From Treponema sp. (GTDB taxonomy: Bacteria > Spirochaetota > Spirochaetia > Treponematales > Treponemataceae): DNA of 43,621 bases. Position 1 is the first letter of the stretch. Every line of letters starts with the position of its first letter. The position numbers were made by a program, and so were the translations under genes. The notes beneath the pieces are model-generated. The model worked only from the letters and a program-made list of their open reading frames with translations. It was not told where the DNA came from and searched no databases. The DNA lies in contig JAGCWT010000102.1 in the NCBI GenBank assembly GCA_017961705.1, positions 1-43,621 of the forward strand, read 5' to 3'. Positions 34,328 to 42,820 of this stretch are shown here, piece by piece.

Positions 34328-35761
34328 ATGGGGCATAATATGAGTATGGATGTAAATAATAGTGAAGATTTTAGCGTAAAATTTCTAGCTGCACTAAAAG
34401 AAAAGGAAGCTTGGTTAAATTCAACCTTGCTTCCAAAGATTCATGATGATTATAGGCTTCACTTGACTTGTCTTAACAATTTGGTAGAGGCGCTTGCAAA
34501 GAAATCCCTCATAACTCCAGACCCCTACCAGAAAGACAAGAAAATTACGCAAATTCAAAAGCCGGAAGAGTCCACTTTTACCGATAATGAACGCCCTGTT
34601 AAGCTTGGATTGCGTATCTGTGACTACCAGAGCATGATTGACTATGTCTGCAATTACATGAAGTTCAACACCGAACAGCTAAATTTGGACAAGGTTCAGC
34701 GCCTTATGGATTTGAACGGAACCTTCCAGTGGGCAAATTTGACTGCAAATTCCCCAAAAATGAACACTCAGGCATTGGCTGTTTGTATTGGAACCCTAAA
34801 GACCGGTGCCCAGCAGCTCCAGATTGCAATGATTAACGACAGTGTTCACAAGACCATAGAGGCTATGACAGAAATTTCCTCTGGGCTTAGGCAGACGGCA
34901 GACTTTATCCGTGAACGCTACAAGGGTGAAGTTAGAAAGAATGTCATTGCAAGCGACAAATTTGATGTTTCCAAGAAGGTTAACCCAACAACTTATCTTT
35001 CTGAAATAAAACGCCTCTTCCCTTCCGTTATGGAAAAGCGTCCTTTCTCCAATGAATTGATAGAAGAAATCATTCAGGAGGATATAGGCGAAAACAAGGC
35101 TGCCATTCAGAAAAAGACTCTGGATAAGCTTCGCATAGAAGAAACAAAGGTTGTTGCAAAAGAGACAGGTCCAAATACCCACGAAGTCCTTATGGAAGCA
35201 ATCCGCAACCTTGGCACTACTTCTGAGCAGTACGAGCAGGTTCTGATGAAGATTGTTTCTAACAACAAGGTTCTTCAGGGCGGGCGCAATAGCTTTAAGG
35301 ACAAGATTATCCGCTTTATCCGCAAGATTTTTGGTCTTCCAGAGCAGCAGATTGACTATTCAATTGTAACAACAGATGCCGCAACCCACGCAAAGAAGCA
35401 CGAAAGCTTGAACTATACCGAATTTGTAAGCAACTTGGCAAAGCGCAACAAGTTCTATTCCGGGATTGCAGTCAAGAATTCAATAGCATACAATCAGATT
35501 TCTTCCCAGGACGAAAAGAAGGCTTTGGCATGGCTTAATAAGCAAATGACGGAAAACAGCCGCATTCAGGTTGTGCTTGCGGGGCTTGACGCTTTCTTTA
35601 AGTCTTCCGTCTCCGTTTTGGACAGGCCAAAAATCAAGGGAATTACGATGGAACTTACTTCTTTAAAGAACATACTCGTAAAAACCAACCAGTTGCGTGC
35701 AGAGTATGTTGCTTACATAGAAGAAAAGGAACAGATGAGGAAATTAGGAATTACTGAATGA
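34328..35761 (+). CDS. Cytoplasmic protein of unknown function, 477 aa
   Basis: No signal peptide or transmembrane helix. The sequence is mostly alpha-helical and highly charged, with likely coiled-coil segments near residues 240-300 and at the C-terminus (LVKTNQLRAEYVAYIEEKEQMRK). No enzyme motif or named family is recognised; it may be spirochaete-specific. Possible starts are ATG 34328, 34340 and 34346; none has a good ribosome site. Its stop overlaps the start of the OppA-like gene as ATGA (35758-35761), so the two are co-translated even though one is cytoplasmic and the other exported. Confidence 0.7.
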   Translation: MGHNMSMDVNNSEDFSVKFLAALKEKEAWLNSTLLPKIHDDYRLHLTCLNNLVEALAKKSLITPDPYQKDKKITQIQKPEESTFTDNERPVKLGLRICDYQSMIDYVCNYMKFNTEQLNLDKVQRLMDLNGTFQWANLTANSPKMNTQALAVCIGTLKTGAQQLQIAMINDSVHKTIEAMTEISSGLRQTADFIRERYKGEVRKNVIASDKFDVSKKVNPTTYLSEIKRLFPSVMEKRPFSNELIEEIIQEDIGENKAAIQKKTLDKLRIEETKVVAKETGPNTHEVLMEAIRNLGTTSEQYEQVLMKIVSNNKVLQGGRNSFKDKIIRFIRKIFGLPEQQIDYSIVTTDAATHAKKHESLNYTEFVSNLAKRNKFYSGIAVKNSIAYNQISSQDEKKALAWLNKQMTENSRIQVVLAGLDAFFKSSVSVLDRPKIKGITMELTSLKNILVKTNQLRAEYVAYIEEKEQMRKLGITE

Positions 35762-37398
35762 AAAATAAACGCATTTTTTCTTTGGTCACTTGTTTATGCC
35801 TTGCTATTCCGGCAGTTTTTGCGCAGTTTAATTTTAACCTTCCAAAAACAAAGAATACAGCTCCAATTCCGTCTTTGCAGCGGGTTTTAACCATTCAGGA
35901 TATGGTTCATGACTATGACCTTAATCCTTATACCGCAAGCTATAATTCGGAAGCCCAGCTTTTTACGGCCTTGTACGAAGGGCTTTTTTCCTACGATCCA
36001 ATAACACTTGATCCTGTAAATGCAATCTGCGAGGCATACAAAATTTCACGCAACAAAATGCGCTGGACCTTTACTTTGCGCAAGGGACTAAAATTCAGCG
36101 ACGGAAGCCCCCTGAATGCCTCTGCTATCCGCAACTCTTGGCTTAGCCTGCTTGCCACAAAAAATGCCCCGTTTGCTTCTCTTATTGACTGCATAGAAGG
36201 TGCGGAAGCATACCGTACCGGAAAGGGCTCTGCGGAAGATGTACGCATAATTGTCCGCGACGAAGAGACTCTTGTTGTTCACCTTACCGAGCCAACAGAA
36301 CACTTTCCCCGCATCCTCTGCCACCATGCCTTTGCTGCCGTAAGCAAAAAGAAGAATGTCTTTTCAGGACCTTTTGTAATCAGCTCATACAGCAATGGCG
36401 AACTTAAAATGGTAAAAAACATGAACTACCGCGACGCTGCGGCTGTTCAGCTTCCAGGCATTACGATACGCCAGGGAGACGATGCAAAGGAAAATGCCCA
36501 TCTTTTTAATACCGGGGAGGCAGACTGGGTTACCGGAGACGTTGAAGTAGAAAAGATTCTTAACAAGGATTCAATTAATATAGCCGGTGAATTTGGCACT
36601 ACATTCCTCTTTTTTAAGCAGTCCAAGAAAATCTGGAACACTCAGGAATTCCGCACTGCACTTTTGGAAGCTGTACCCTATGACGAGCTAAGGAAGGACT
36701 ATGCGGTAAAGGCAACGTCTTTGGTCTATCCTATTTCCGGTTATCCATCTGTTATAGGCTGGGATGATTACGACCCGGAAGATGCCCTTGAACTTATGAA
36801 TATTGCCCGCAAAAAAGTGGGGCTTTCTTCTTCTGACATTTTAAAAATCAACTTCAGCATTATGGATTTGGATTACATGAAAAGTTGGGCTGAGGTTCTA
36901 AAGAAGGCTTGGGCTCCTCTTGGGGTAGAGCTGGTTGTAAGCGTTGACGGCAACTTTACTACTTATGTTAACAAGATAAAAAATTCTCCGGCAGACTTGT
37001 TCATGTATTCATGGATTGGGGACTTTGCAGACCCTACAACCTTCCTGGAGCTTTTTAGAAGCAATTCCACACTGAATGTTTCGGGCTACAAAAACAGCCG
37101 CTATGATGAGCTTTTAAAGCAGGCCGCTGGTACTGCAAAGCAAAAAGACCGCTTTGCCATCCTTGCAGAAGCTGAGCAGGTTATACTTGATGATGCGGAA
37201 ATAATTCCAATATCACATCCGGTTTGCATGCACGTCATCAACACGAATGTGATTGGCGGTTGGAAGAGCAATGCCTTGGACATTCACCCTTTCAAATATC
37301 TTTACATTAAGTCGGAAGAAACCGCTGTTCCTAATCTTGTTTCTTATCCTTTGCAGCCATCGCCTGAGCAAGGACGTCTTCCAAGTTCACACTTATAA
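35758..37398 (+). CDS. Oligopeptide ABC transporter substrate-binding protein (OppA-like, SBP_bac_5)
   Basis: A 546-aa periplasmic binding protein. The signal peptide ends AVFA|Q and appears to be signal peptidase I type, with no proper lipobox. Family 5 features include LNPYTASYNSEAQLFTALYEGL, WTFTLRKGLKFSDGSPLNA and LYVYSWIGDF-like segments (DLFMYSWIGDFADPTTFLE). Expected ligands are peptides. No OppBCDF genes are adjacent, so it is an orphan receptor or works with permeases elsewhere. The last 23 codons overlap the convergent gene by 68 bases; the tail after YLYIKSEE does not look like the family, as if the original stop was lost. Confidence 0.88.
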   Translation: MKNKRIFSLVTCLCLAIPAVFAQFNFNLPKTKNTAPIPSLQRVLTIQDMVHDYDLNPYTASYNSEAQLFTALYEGLFSYDPITLDPVNAICEAYKISRNKMRWTFTLRKGLKFSDGSPLNASAIRNSWLSLLATKNAPFASLIDCIEGAEAYRTGKGSAEDVRIIVRDEETLVVHLTEPTEHFPRILCHHAFAAVSKKKNVFSGPFVISSYSNGELKMVKNMNYRDAAAVQLPGITIRQGDDAKENAHLFNTGEADWVTGDVEVEKILNKDSINIAGEFGTTFLFFKQSKKIWNTQEFRTALLEAVPYDELRKDYAVKATSLVYPISGYPSVIGWDDYDPEDALELMNIARKKVGLSSSDILKINFSIMDLDYMKSWAEVLKKAWAPLGVELVVSVDGNFTTYVNKIKNSPADLFMYSWIGDFADPTTFLELFRSNSTLNVSGYKNSRYDELLKQAAGTAKQKDRFAILAEAEQVILDDAEIIPISHPVCMHVINTNVIGGWKSNALDIHPFKYLYIKSEETAVPNLVSYPLQPSPEQGRLPSSHL

Positions 37399-38569
37399 AA
37401 CCTGAACGGCCAGTCTTGTAAAAGATGGTTTGTTCCCATGCAACATACAAATACTTTCCGGCAATTGCAACTTCTCCATAGTTGTAGCCAGCCGGCATTA
37501 ACGGTAGCCTGAACGCAACAGTCTGCGAGTCGGCTGCCGTTTTTTTTATGTAAGTTGTTCCGTCTGCAAAAACACAAGCAACGTAGCCTGCAAGGGGGGC
37601 CTCTATTCCGTGGGCGCTAACAGGAGATGCTCCGTTTCCGCTCTGGTAGTAGCTTAGCGGTGTTGTTCCAGATTCATCACGCCAGATAAGGTAGAATGGA
37701 AATTCGCTGGGGATTGGGGAAAGCAGATCCTTTACTTTTTCCGGGGCAGAATTGTACAGCTTTGGCAGAATGAGCTTTTTGTATTCGTCCTCGCTTGAAG
37801 GGTTAAAAAGCAGCATGTCTTCTGTGTTTAGCGCAGGGGAAAGTTCTGAAAGCTGAACATAAGGTTCCCATGTAAAGTATGAGAATTCAAATCGGTTTGC
37901 ATCGGGCTTCCTTTTTGCAGAACATGCCCATGTCTTTCCGTTCCAAACATAACCTGTTATCTGGTCTTCTCTGGAAAGATGAAGGTTTTCGTAGGATACA
38001 AGCGGAAAAAACAACTTTGCAGACGGATTGAATTCCACCAAGAATGGCCTGTGGCTTGGTTTTTGGGATGTTTCCTGTGGCTTAGAAAAAGGCTCGTTTA
38101 GCTGATTAAAGAAAGTGCTTTTGTAAAGATAGAATATGGGGACTCCCTTGCTAAAGACCAGAGAATCTGCGGTTTCGCTTGTAAAAATGGAAACGTCGCT
38201 AAAAAATTCTATGCCGTCTTTTTTTAGGGCAAGAATGCCGCCGTGGTTTACAAGAGCGTAAGCCTGGTAGGCAGATGCTTCACCTTCCATGGCTGGCACG
38301 CTACCCGCAGAAGAAATGCGGACTGCTTCTGTCCAAGGCTTTTCCGGTACAGCCGGTGCTTTTTGCGGAAGGTCGCATTTTTCAAATCCGTTCTGGGTAA
38401 AATAGTACCAGGTGTGGCTTTTTTGTACGGAGCGCAGTTCCATAAGGCTGTCTTCTTTTTCTTCTTTTTTTGATTTTGATGAGCATGAAGAAGATGAAAA
38501 AGCAATAAAAATTACGCTGGCTAATATAATAAATCTGTAAACCACAGTTTTAATTCTAAAAACATTCAT
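37331..38569 (-). CDS. Predicted lipoprotein, 412 aa, unknown function
   Basis: The N-terminus has a hydrophobic signal followed by FSSSSC and a Lys/Glu/Ser-rich linker (residues about 32-45), a typical spirochaete lipoprotein layout with a relaxed lipobox. The mature part is beta-rich with many Trp/Tyr residues (for example LFNPSSEDEYKKLILPK and AGYVACVFADGTTYIKK), possibly a propeller; no family is recognised. I prefer ATG 38569 over the longer frame from GTG 38605, because a TATAGT box lies exactly six bases before it. The gene overlaps the end of the OppA-like gene on the other strand and follows another lipoprotein by 62 bases. Confidence 0.7.
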   Translation of the reverse strand: MNVFRIKTVVYRFIILASVIFIAFSSSSCSSKSKKEEKEDSLMELRSVQKSHTWYYFTQNGFEKCDLPQKAPAVPEKPWTEAVRISSAGSVPAMEGEASAYQAYALVNHGGILALKKDGIEFFSDVSIFTSETADSLVFSKGVPIFYLYKSTFFNQLNEPFSKPQETSQKPSHRPFLVEFNPSAKLFFPLVSYENLHLSREDQITGYVWNGKTWACSAKRKPDANRFEFSYFTWEPYVQLSELSPALNTEDMLLFNPSSEDEYKKLILPKLYNSAPEKVKDLLSPIPSEFPFYLIWRDESGTTPLSYYQSGNGASPVSAHGIEAPLAGYVACVFADGTTYIKKTAADSQTVAFRLPLMPAGYNYGEVAIAGKYLYVAWEQTIFYKTGRSGFISVNLEDVLAQAMAAKDKKQD

Positions 38570-38575
38570 TGTTCT

Positions 38576-38604
38576 ACTATATAACAGATTGAACTTTTGT
38601 TCCA
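38576..38604 (-). promoter_or_regulatory. Candidate leaderless promoter
   Basis: Minus strand TGGAAC (38599-38604), 17 bases, TATAGT (38576-38581), then six bases to ATG 38569. The -35 is weak. Confidence 0.4.
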
Positions 38605-38631
38605 CTATTTAGCAGAAAGTGTTTTTGTACA

Positions 38632-39213
38632 CTATTTTATCCTAACATCGCTTTTTTTGAATTTGCCGGAAGAAATTGCCTTCATAATCCTCTCCTTGTC
38701 TAAAAGCCATGGATCTTCAGACTTTTTAAGACAGGTTTGTTCAAACTTTTGCCAGTTAAAGCGCGTAAGAAATTCCTGCACGTCTTTTGCATTTCCAGAG
38801 TAAGTTCCAAGGTAAAGTGAATACAGGACGGAAGCCGCAAATCCGTTTTGAACGGAAAGCTCTTGGTTAAGCGGAAAAATTGCCCCCGTAGGACGCGGTG
38901 TGCCATTGTCTTCCCTGTTTTGGTAACAAGAAAAAACTGGTTCCGCACAAAAAGAGGCAACCCGGTTCTTGCAAACTTGTGCTTTGATTGTACTTCCAGA
39001 CGCAAGCTTCTGCATCTTGCCGCAGTTGATTCCGTCGCTGTATGCCATGTCCCAGAATTCAACAGGAATATAATTCCCCTCGGAATCCTTTGTAAAACAT
39101 GGAAGCTCTATCCTAACCTCTTCTTCGGAAGAATTGACTGCCTGTACTTCGCTGCATCCCAAAATCAGGAATATGGCTGCCACTATAAAAAAGAAATTTA
39201 TTTTATTCATCAT
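38632..39213 (-). CDS. Predicted cysteine-containing lipoprotein, 193 aa
   Basis: The signal peptide ends in a clear lipobox (LILGC, Cys20). The mature domain of about 170 residues has six further cysteines (in LPCFTK, INCGK, QVCKN, SFCAE, FSCYQ and QTCLK), which may form disulfides outside the cytoplasm. No family is recognised. Two adjacent ATGs (39213 and 39210) are preceded by AT-rich TATATT-like sequence and no ribosome site, so initiation may again be leaderless. The 412-aa lipoprotein gene follows on the same strand. Confidence 0.75.
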   Translation of the reverse strand: MMNKINFFFIVAAIFLILGCSEVQAVNSSEEEVRIELPCFTKDSEGNYIPVEFWDMAYSDGINCGKMQKLASGSTIKAQVCKNRVASFCAEPVFSCYQNREDNGTPRPTGAIFPLNQELSVQNGFAASVLYSLYLGTYSGNAKDVQEFLTRFNWQKFEQTCLKKSEDPWLLDKERIMKAISSGKFKKSDVRIK

Positions 39214-39296
39214 ATAATATATATGCTTTAAAAATTCAAAAAGGTAGAAAAAAACGAAAATTTTATATATATTATTGTGATTATTGCGGAGGAATT

Positions 39297-40355
39297 ATGG
39301 ATTCAAAAAAGGAAGCCGTTGTGGAGACAATTGGCGAGATAGGCACGGAAGTAACGGAACAGACAAAATCCCTTTTTCATATTGATGAACTTAAGGATTT
39401 TATTACATGGAACAATCTTTTTAAGGTGGCAATCAGCCTTGTTACCTTGATTATATTTTACACGTTGTACAGAATTCTAAAGCATATACTCAAAAAACGT
39501 GTTGCGGTCAAGATGGAGCCTCACAATGCCCAGATGCTTAGCAAGTCAGTAAGCTACATTTTTTACATACTGATGGGAATGTACATTCTTAGCCTCTTTG
39601 GAATTGACCTTAAGGCAATATGGGGAGCTGCCGGTGTTGCAGGACTTGCAATCGGTTTTGCAGCCCAGACCAGCGTTAGCAACATCATCAGCGGACTCTT
39701 TGTTGTTTCCGAAAAGACGCTCAAGATTGGCGACTACATAGAAGTTGGCGGTGTGGCAGGAACCGTAGACACAATAGGCCTTTTGAGCATAAAAATCCAC
39801 ACTGCGGACAACCAGATGATCCGCATACCAAACAGCACCATCATCAACAATAACCTTATTAACTACAGCCGCTTTCCCAAGAGACGCTTTGTCTTTGAAA
39901 TTCCCATCGGCTACGACATGGACTTAAAGTACGTCTACAATGTTGTAAGCAAAATTCCTGCAAAGTGCAAGTCTGTCATAAAAGACCCGGCTCCCCTTCT
40001 TTTCTATGATGGATTTGGTGATGCAATAAAACTAAAGCTTGCCGTCTGGTTCAACAACGGAGACCTCTTTTCTGTAAAGACGGAAGTTTATACGGAAATA
40101 GTAAAAACCTGCCGCGAAGAGAATGTTACCATACCGTTTACCCACTATGACATTACGATTTTAAATGACAAGGGCGAAAAGGAAAGCCTTCCCAAACTTG
40201 AAAATTCTTCCGCCAGCAAAAAAACTTCCGCGTCAAAAAAATCCGCCGCAAAAAATGTTGCCGGTAGAAAAAAGCGTGGACCGGTTTCCGCTGCAGAAAA
40301 AAGAGCCATAGAAGCTGGCATCTTAAGCGACATGGAAGATGACGAAATAAAGTAA
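39297..40355 (+). CDS. mscS: Small-conductance mechanosensitive channel (MscS family)
   Basis: A 352-aa inner-membrane channel that opens under membrane tension to release solutes during osmotic downshock. There are three hydrophobic helices (about residues 45-150). The pore helix region GLAIGFAAQTSVSNIISGLF and the beta-domain signature IRIPNSTIINNNLINYSR are conserved. A charged C-terminal tail rich in Lys, Ser and Ala (residues about 300-330) extends past the usual domain and looks unstructured. GGAGG lies 6 bases before the ATG. A hairpin follows the gene. Confidence 0.93.
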   Translation: MDSKKEAVVETIGEIGTEVTEQTKSLFHIDELKDFITWNNLFKVAISLVTLIIFYTLYRILKHILKKRVAVKMEPHNAQMLSKSVSYIFYILMGMYILSLFGIDLKAIWGAAGVAGLAIGFAAQTSVSNIISGLFVVSEKTLKIGDYIEVGGVAGTVDTIGLLSIKIHTADNQMIRIPNSTIINNNLINYSRFPKRRFVFEIPIGYDMDLKYVYNVVSKIPAKCKSVIKDPAPLLFYDGFGDAIKLKLAVWFNNGDLFSVKTEVYTEIVKTCREENVTIPFTHYDITILNDKGEKESLPKLENSSASKKTSASKKSAAKNVAGRKKRGPVSAAEKRAIEAGILSDMEDDEIK

Positions 40356-40368
40356 TGCTAGTAAAACG

Positions 40369-40394
40369 GAGCACAGGCTGTTTTTACTGTGCCC
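40369..40394. terminator. Hairpin between convergent genes
   Basis: GCACAG (40371-40376) pairs with CTGTGC (40387-40392) around a T-rich loop. It lies between the MscS and P1 peptidase genes; no long T tract follows on either strand. Confidence 0.45.
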
Positions 40395-40400
40395 GTCACC

Positions 40401-41387
40401 TTAATCTTCACCCTTTATTTTCAAAAAGCGCTTGTATTCATCTTCCGTCATTGCAGAAGAATTAACAGCGTCTAAAATTGCCATGCTAAGTACGCGGCAA
40501 GCAAGGGTTCCAACCAAGTTGTAGTCACTTTTTATGTCCCCGCAGGAAATTGCGTAAACTGTGTCTCCGTCTGCGCTAGTTCCAACAGGATTTATGCTAC
40601 GCGCAAGTCCAGCCCTTGTCATTGCCGCTATCTTGCACATCTCCTGCTGACTGAATTTTGCGTTTGTAATTACGGCTCCAATAGTAGTGTTTTTTCCTTC
40701 CTGGATTTTATCCTGCATCTTTTCCTGCATGGAATAAAGAACTTCTTCGCTGTCCACAAAGGCTGTCCGTTCAGCATTCATTGCGCCGGCAAGCTTTTTC
40801 CCGTTTCTAAAGTCAAAGACATCGCCAAGTGCATTTACTATTACAACAGCGCCAACCTTAAGCTCTCCAACCTGAACTGCGTAATAGCCAATGCCGCTTT
40901 TCTGAGCCCGCCTAAGACCGCATAGCTTTCCAACAGATGCCCCGCATCCGCCGCCAACATTTCCTGACTGGGGAAGGGCATTCCTTTCTGCGTCTTTGCA
41001 TGCAGCGTAACCCATCTTTGCATCCGGCCGCACCTTTGTCTTTGTGCTCAAGTCAAAAATGCAGGATTGGGGCACAATCGGTATTACCATGCCGGTTAGC
41101 CTGTAGCCCATTTCGTGTTCTTCAAGATACTGCATTGCTCCTGTAGCAGCGGCAAGTCCGTATGCAGAACCGCCAGACAAAAGCAGTGCTGTTATAGATT
41201 GCTTGTAGGAAAGCGGTGTAAACAAGAAAGATTCCCTTGCAGCAGGCCCTCCTCCGCTAATGTCTATTCCGGCAGTATTCTCTTTGTCAAAGACAATTGC
41301 GGTTACCCCGGTCATGGCATCGTAATCCTGTGCGTTTCCTATTCTAAAACCGCCAATGTCTGTTATGCTGATTTCTTTTAGATTCAA
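40401..41387 (-). CDS. P1-family N-terminal-nucleophile peptidase (DmpA-like)
   Basis: A 328-aa protein of the DmpA/L-aminopeptidase-D-esterase family, which matures by self-cleavage. Hallmarks are GVTAIVFDKE, SGGSAYGLAAATGAMQYLEE and GNVGGGCGASVGK. The predicted cleavage site is in GKNTTIGAV, with Thr234 as the new N-terminal nucleophile. It would trim or hydrolyse N-terminal residues from peptides or amides. The start is TTG at 41387, preceded by GGAG about 10 bases upstream; no in-frame ATG gives the family N-terminus. It lies 23 bases after coaBC on the same strand. Confidence 0.88.
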   Translation of the reverse strand: MNLKEISITDIGGFRIGNAQDYDAMTGVTAIVFDKENTAGIDISGGGPAARESFLFTPLSYKQSITALLLSGGSAYGLAAATGAMQYLEEHEMGYRLTGMVIPIVPQSCIFDLSTKTKVRPDAKMGYAACKDAERNALPQSGNVGGGCGASVGKLCGLRRAQKSGIGYYAVQVGELKVGAVVIVNALGDVFDFRNGKKLAGAMNAERTAFVDSEEVLYSMQEKMQDKIQEGKNTTIGAVITNAKFSQQEMCKIAAMTRAGLARSINPVGTSADGDTVYAISCGDIKSDYNLVGTLACRVLSMAILDAVNSSAMTEDEYKRFLKIKGED

Positions 41388-41410
41388 GATGCACTTCTCC
41401 TTTTTATCTG

Positions 41411-42625
41411 CTATTGTTTTTGTCCCATAAGCAAAAGGATTTCATCAAGAAGGCAGTCGGCCGCTTCTTCTTTTTGCATTACGGGCAATTCCTTTGTGCT
41501 GGAAGGAGAAATCAGGGTAAGCACGTTTGTGTCAACCGCAAATCCTGAATCAGGTGACGAAAGTGAATTTGCCGCAATCAAATCAAGGTTTTTCTTTACA
41601 AGCTTGGCCTTGGAATTTTCAACCATGTTTTGGGTTTCCATAGAAAATCCGCACAAGAACTGCGAGGCTTTTTTGTTCTTTCCGCACCATGCAAGAATGT
41701 CTTCCGTGCGTTCAAGGGGCAGGCTTAGGTCGTCATCGTGCTTTTTGATTTTTTGGTCGCTTACATTGGCTGGCCTGTAATCTGCAACTGCCGCCGCTTT
41801 TATTAGAATGTCTGAGTCAAAAAAATTATCCTTAACGGCTTTTGCCATTTGTGCAGCGCTTGTTACGTGAACTGTGTTTACAAAGGGTAGTTCCTTTAGG
41901 GCAACAGGCCCGCTAACAAGTGTTACCTCTGCACCGCGTCTGCTTGCGGCCTTTGCAACGGCATATCCCATCTTACCGGAAGAGTGGTTTGTTATGTAGC
42001 GTACCGGATCTAAAGACTCTTGGGTTGGGCCTGCGGTTACAAGAACCTTTTTTCCTGCCAAGTCTTTTTTGCAGGGAAGCTCGTGTTCAATCCAGGCAAA
42101 GAGGGTTTCTGGTTCTGCAAGACGTCCCTTTCCGTTAGTTCCGCAGGCAAGATAACCTACGTCGCCTTCAGCTATGCTCATTCCGTAGCTGCGGCATTTT
42201 TTTAAATTGTCCTGGGTAACAGGATTTTGGTACATTGCCGTGTTCATTGCAGGGGCAATTATTTTGGGACAGGTGGAAGCAAGAAAAGTTGTTGTTAGCA
42301 TGTCGTCTGCAAGTCCGTTTGCAACTTTTGCAATTACGTTTGCACTTGCCGGTGCAATTATAAAAAGGTTTGCCCTTTGTGCGAGTGAAATGTGCTGAAC
42401 TTTAAATTCGTGGTTGCGGTCAAATGTTTCTAAAAGGCAGCGGTTGCCCGTAAGGTTTTCAAAAGTTGCAGGTCCAATCAGATTGGTTGCATTTTTTGTC
42501 ATTATAACGTGAACATCTGCGCCGGCTTTTACCAGCATGCTTGTTAGGGCTGCGGCTTTGTATGCGGCTATGCTTCCGCTTACACCCAATACGATGCATT
42601 TATTTTTTAGACTTTGATTTTCCAT
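41411..42625 (-). CDS. coaBC: Bifunctional CoaBC: phosphopantothenate-cysteine ligase and decarboxylase
   Basis: A 404-aa two-domain enzyme of coenzyme A synthesis. The N-terminal flavoprotein decarboxylase (residues 1-190) shows GVSGSIAAYKA, HISLAQRANLFIIAPASAN, PAMNTAMYQNP and the catalytic Cys in LACGTNGKGRL. The C-terminal ligase shows KVLVTAGPTQESLDPVRYIT, NHSSGKMGYA and AAVADYRP, followed by the dimer-loop Lys. It makes 4'-phosphopantetheine from 4'-phosphopantothenate and cysteine. A TATAAT box is six bases before the ATG, so the mRNA should be leaderless. Confidence 0.95.
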   Translation of the reverse strand: MENQSLKNKCIVLGVSGSIAAYKAAALTSMLVKAGADVHVIMTKNATNLIGPATFENLTGNRCLLETFDRNHEFKVQHISLAQRANLFIIAPASANVIAKVANGLADDMLTTTFLASTCPKIIAPAMNTAMYQNPVTQDNLKKCRSYGMSIAEGDVGYLACGTNGKGRLAEPETLFAWIEHELPCKKDLAGKKVLVTAGPTQESLDPVRYITNHSSGKMGYAVAKAASRRGAEVTLVSGPVALKELPFVNTVHVTSAAQMAKAVKDNFFDSDILIKAAAVADYRPANVSDQKIKKHDDDLSLPLERTEDILAWCGKNKKASQFLCGFSMETQNMVENSKAKLVKKNLDLIAANSLSSPDSGFAVDTNVLTLISPSSTKELPVMQKEEAADCLLDEILLLMGQKQ

Positions 42626-42631
42626 ATAAGA

Positions 42632-42660
42632 ATTATAGCAAAGAAAATTGTAGTGGGCAA
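42632..42660 (-). promoter_or_regulatory. Promoter giving a leaderless coaBC mRNA
   Basis: Minus strand TTGCCC (42655-42660), 17 bases, TATAAT (42632-42637), then exactly six bases to ATG 42625. Confidence 0.6.
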
Positions 42661-42725
42661 GTTTTTCTGGAGCAGCCTTTATGGTTTTACTGTGCGTAAG
42701 GCTATGCCGTTACGCAGTTTGTCTT

Positions 42726-42820
42726 GTTACCCGCTTTCTAGGGTTCCGCGGGGCCCTGCCCGCTCCATTGCCTGCCGGCAACCCGCCTTAGGCGGGCCCT
42801 TACAATCGGGGCTAGGCTTG
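42726..42820 (-). repeat. Dispersed two-hairpin repeat, copy 5 (short form), inside a gene
   Basis: On the minus strand it has CCTAGCCCCGATTG, hairpin A (CCCGCC-TAA-GGCGGG), GCAATGGAGCGGG, hairpin B and a tail ending AAAGCGGGTAA. The final TAA is the stop codon of the transferase gene, whose last 30 residues are encoded by the repeat. Confidence 0.9.
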
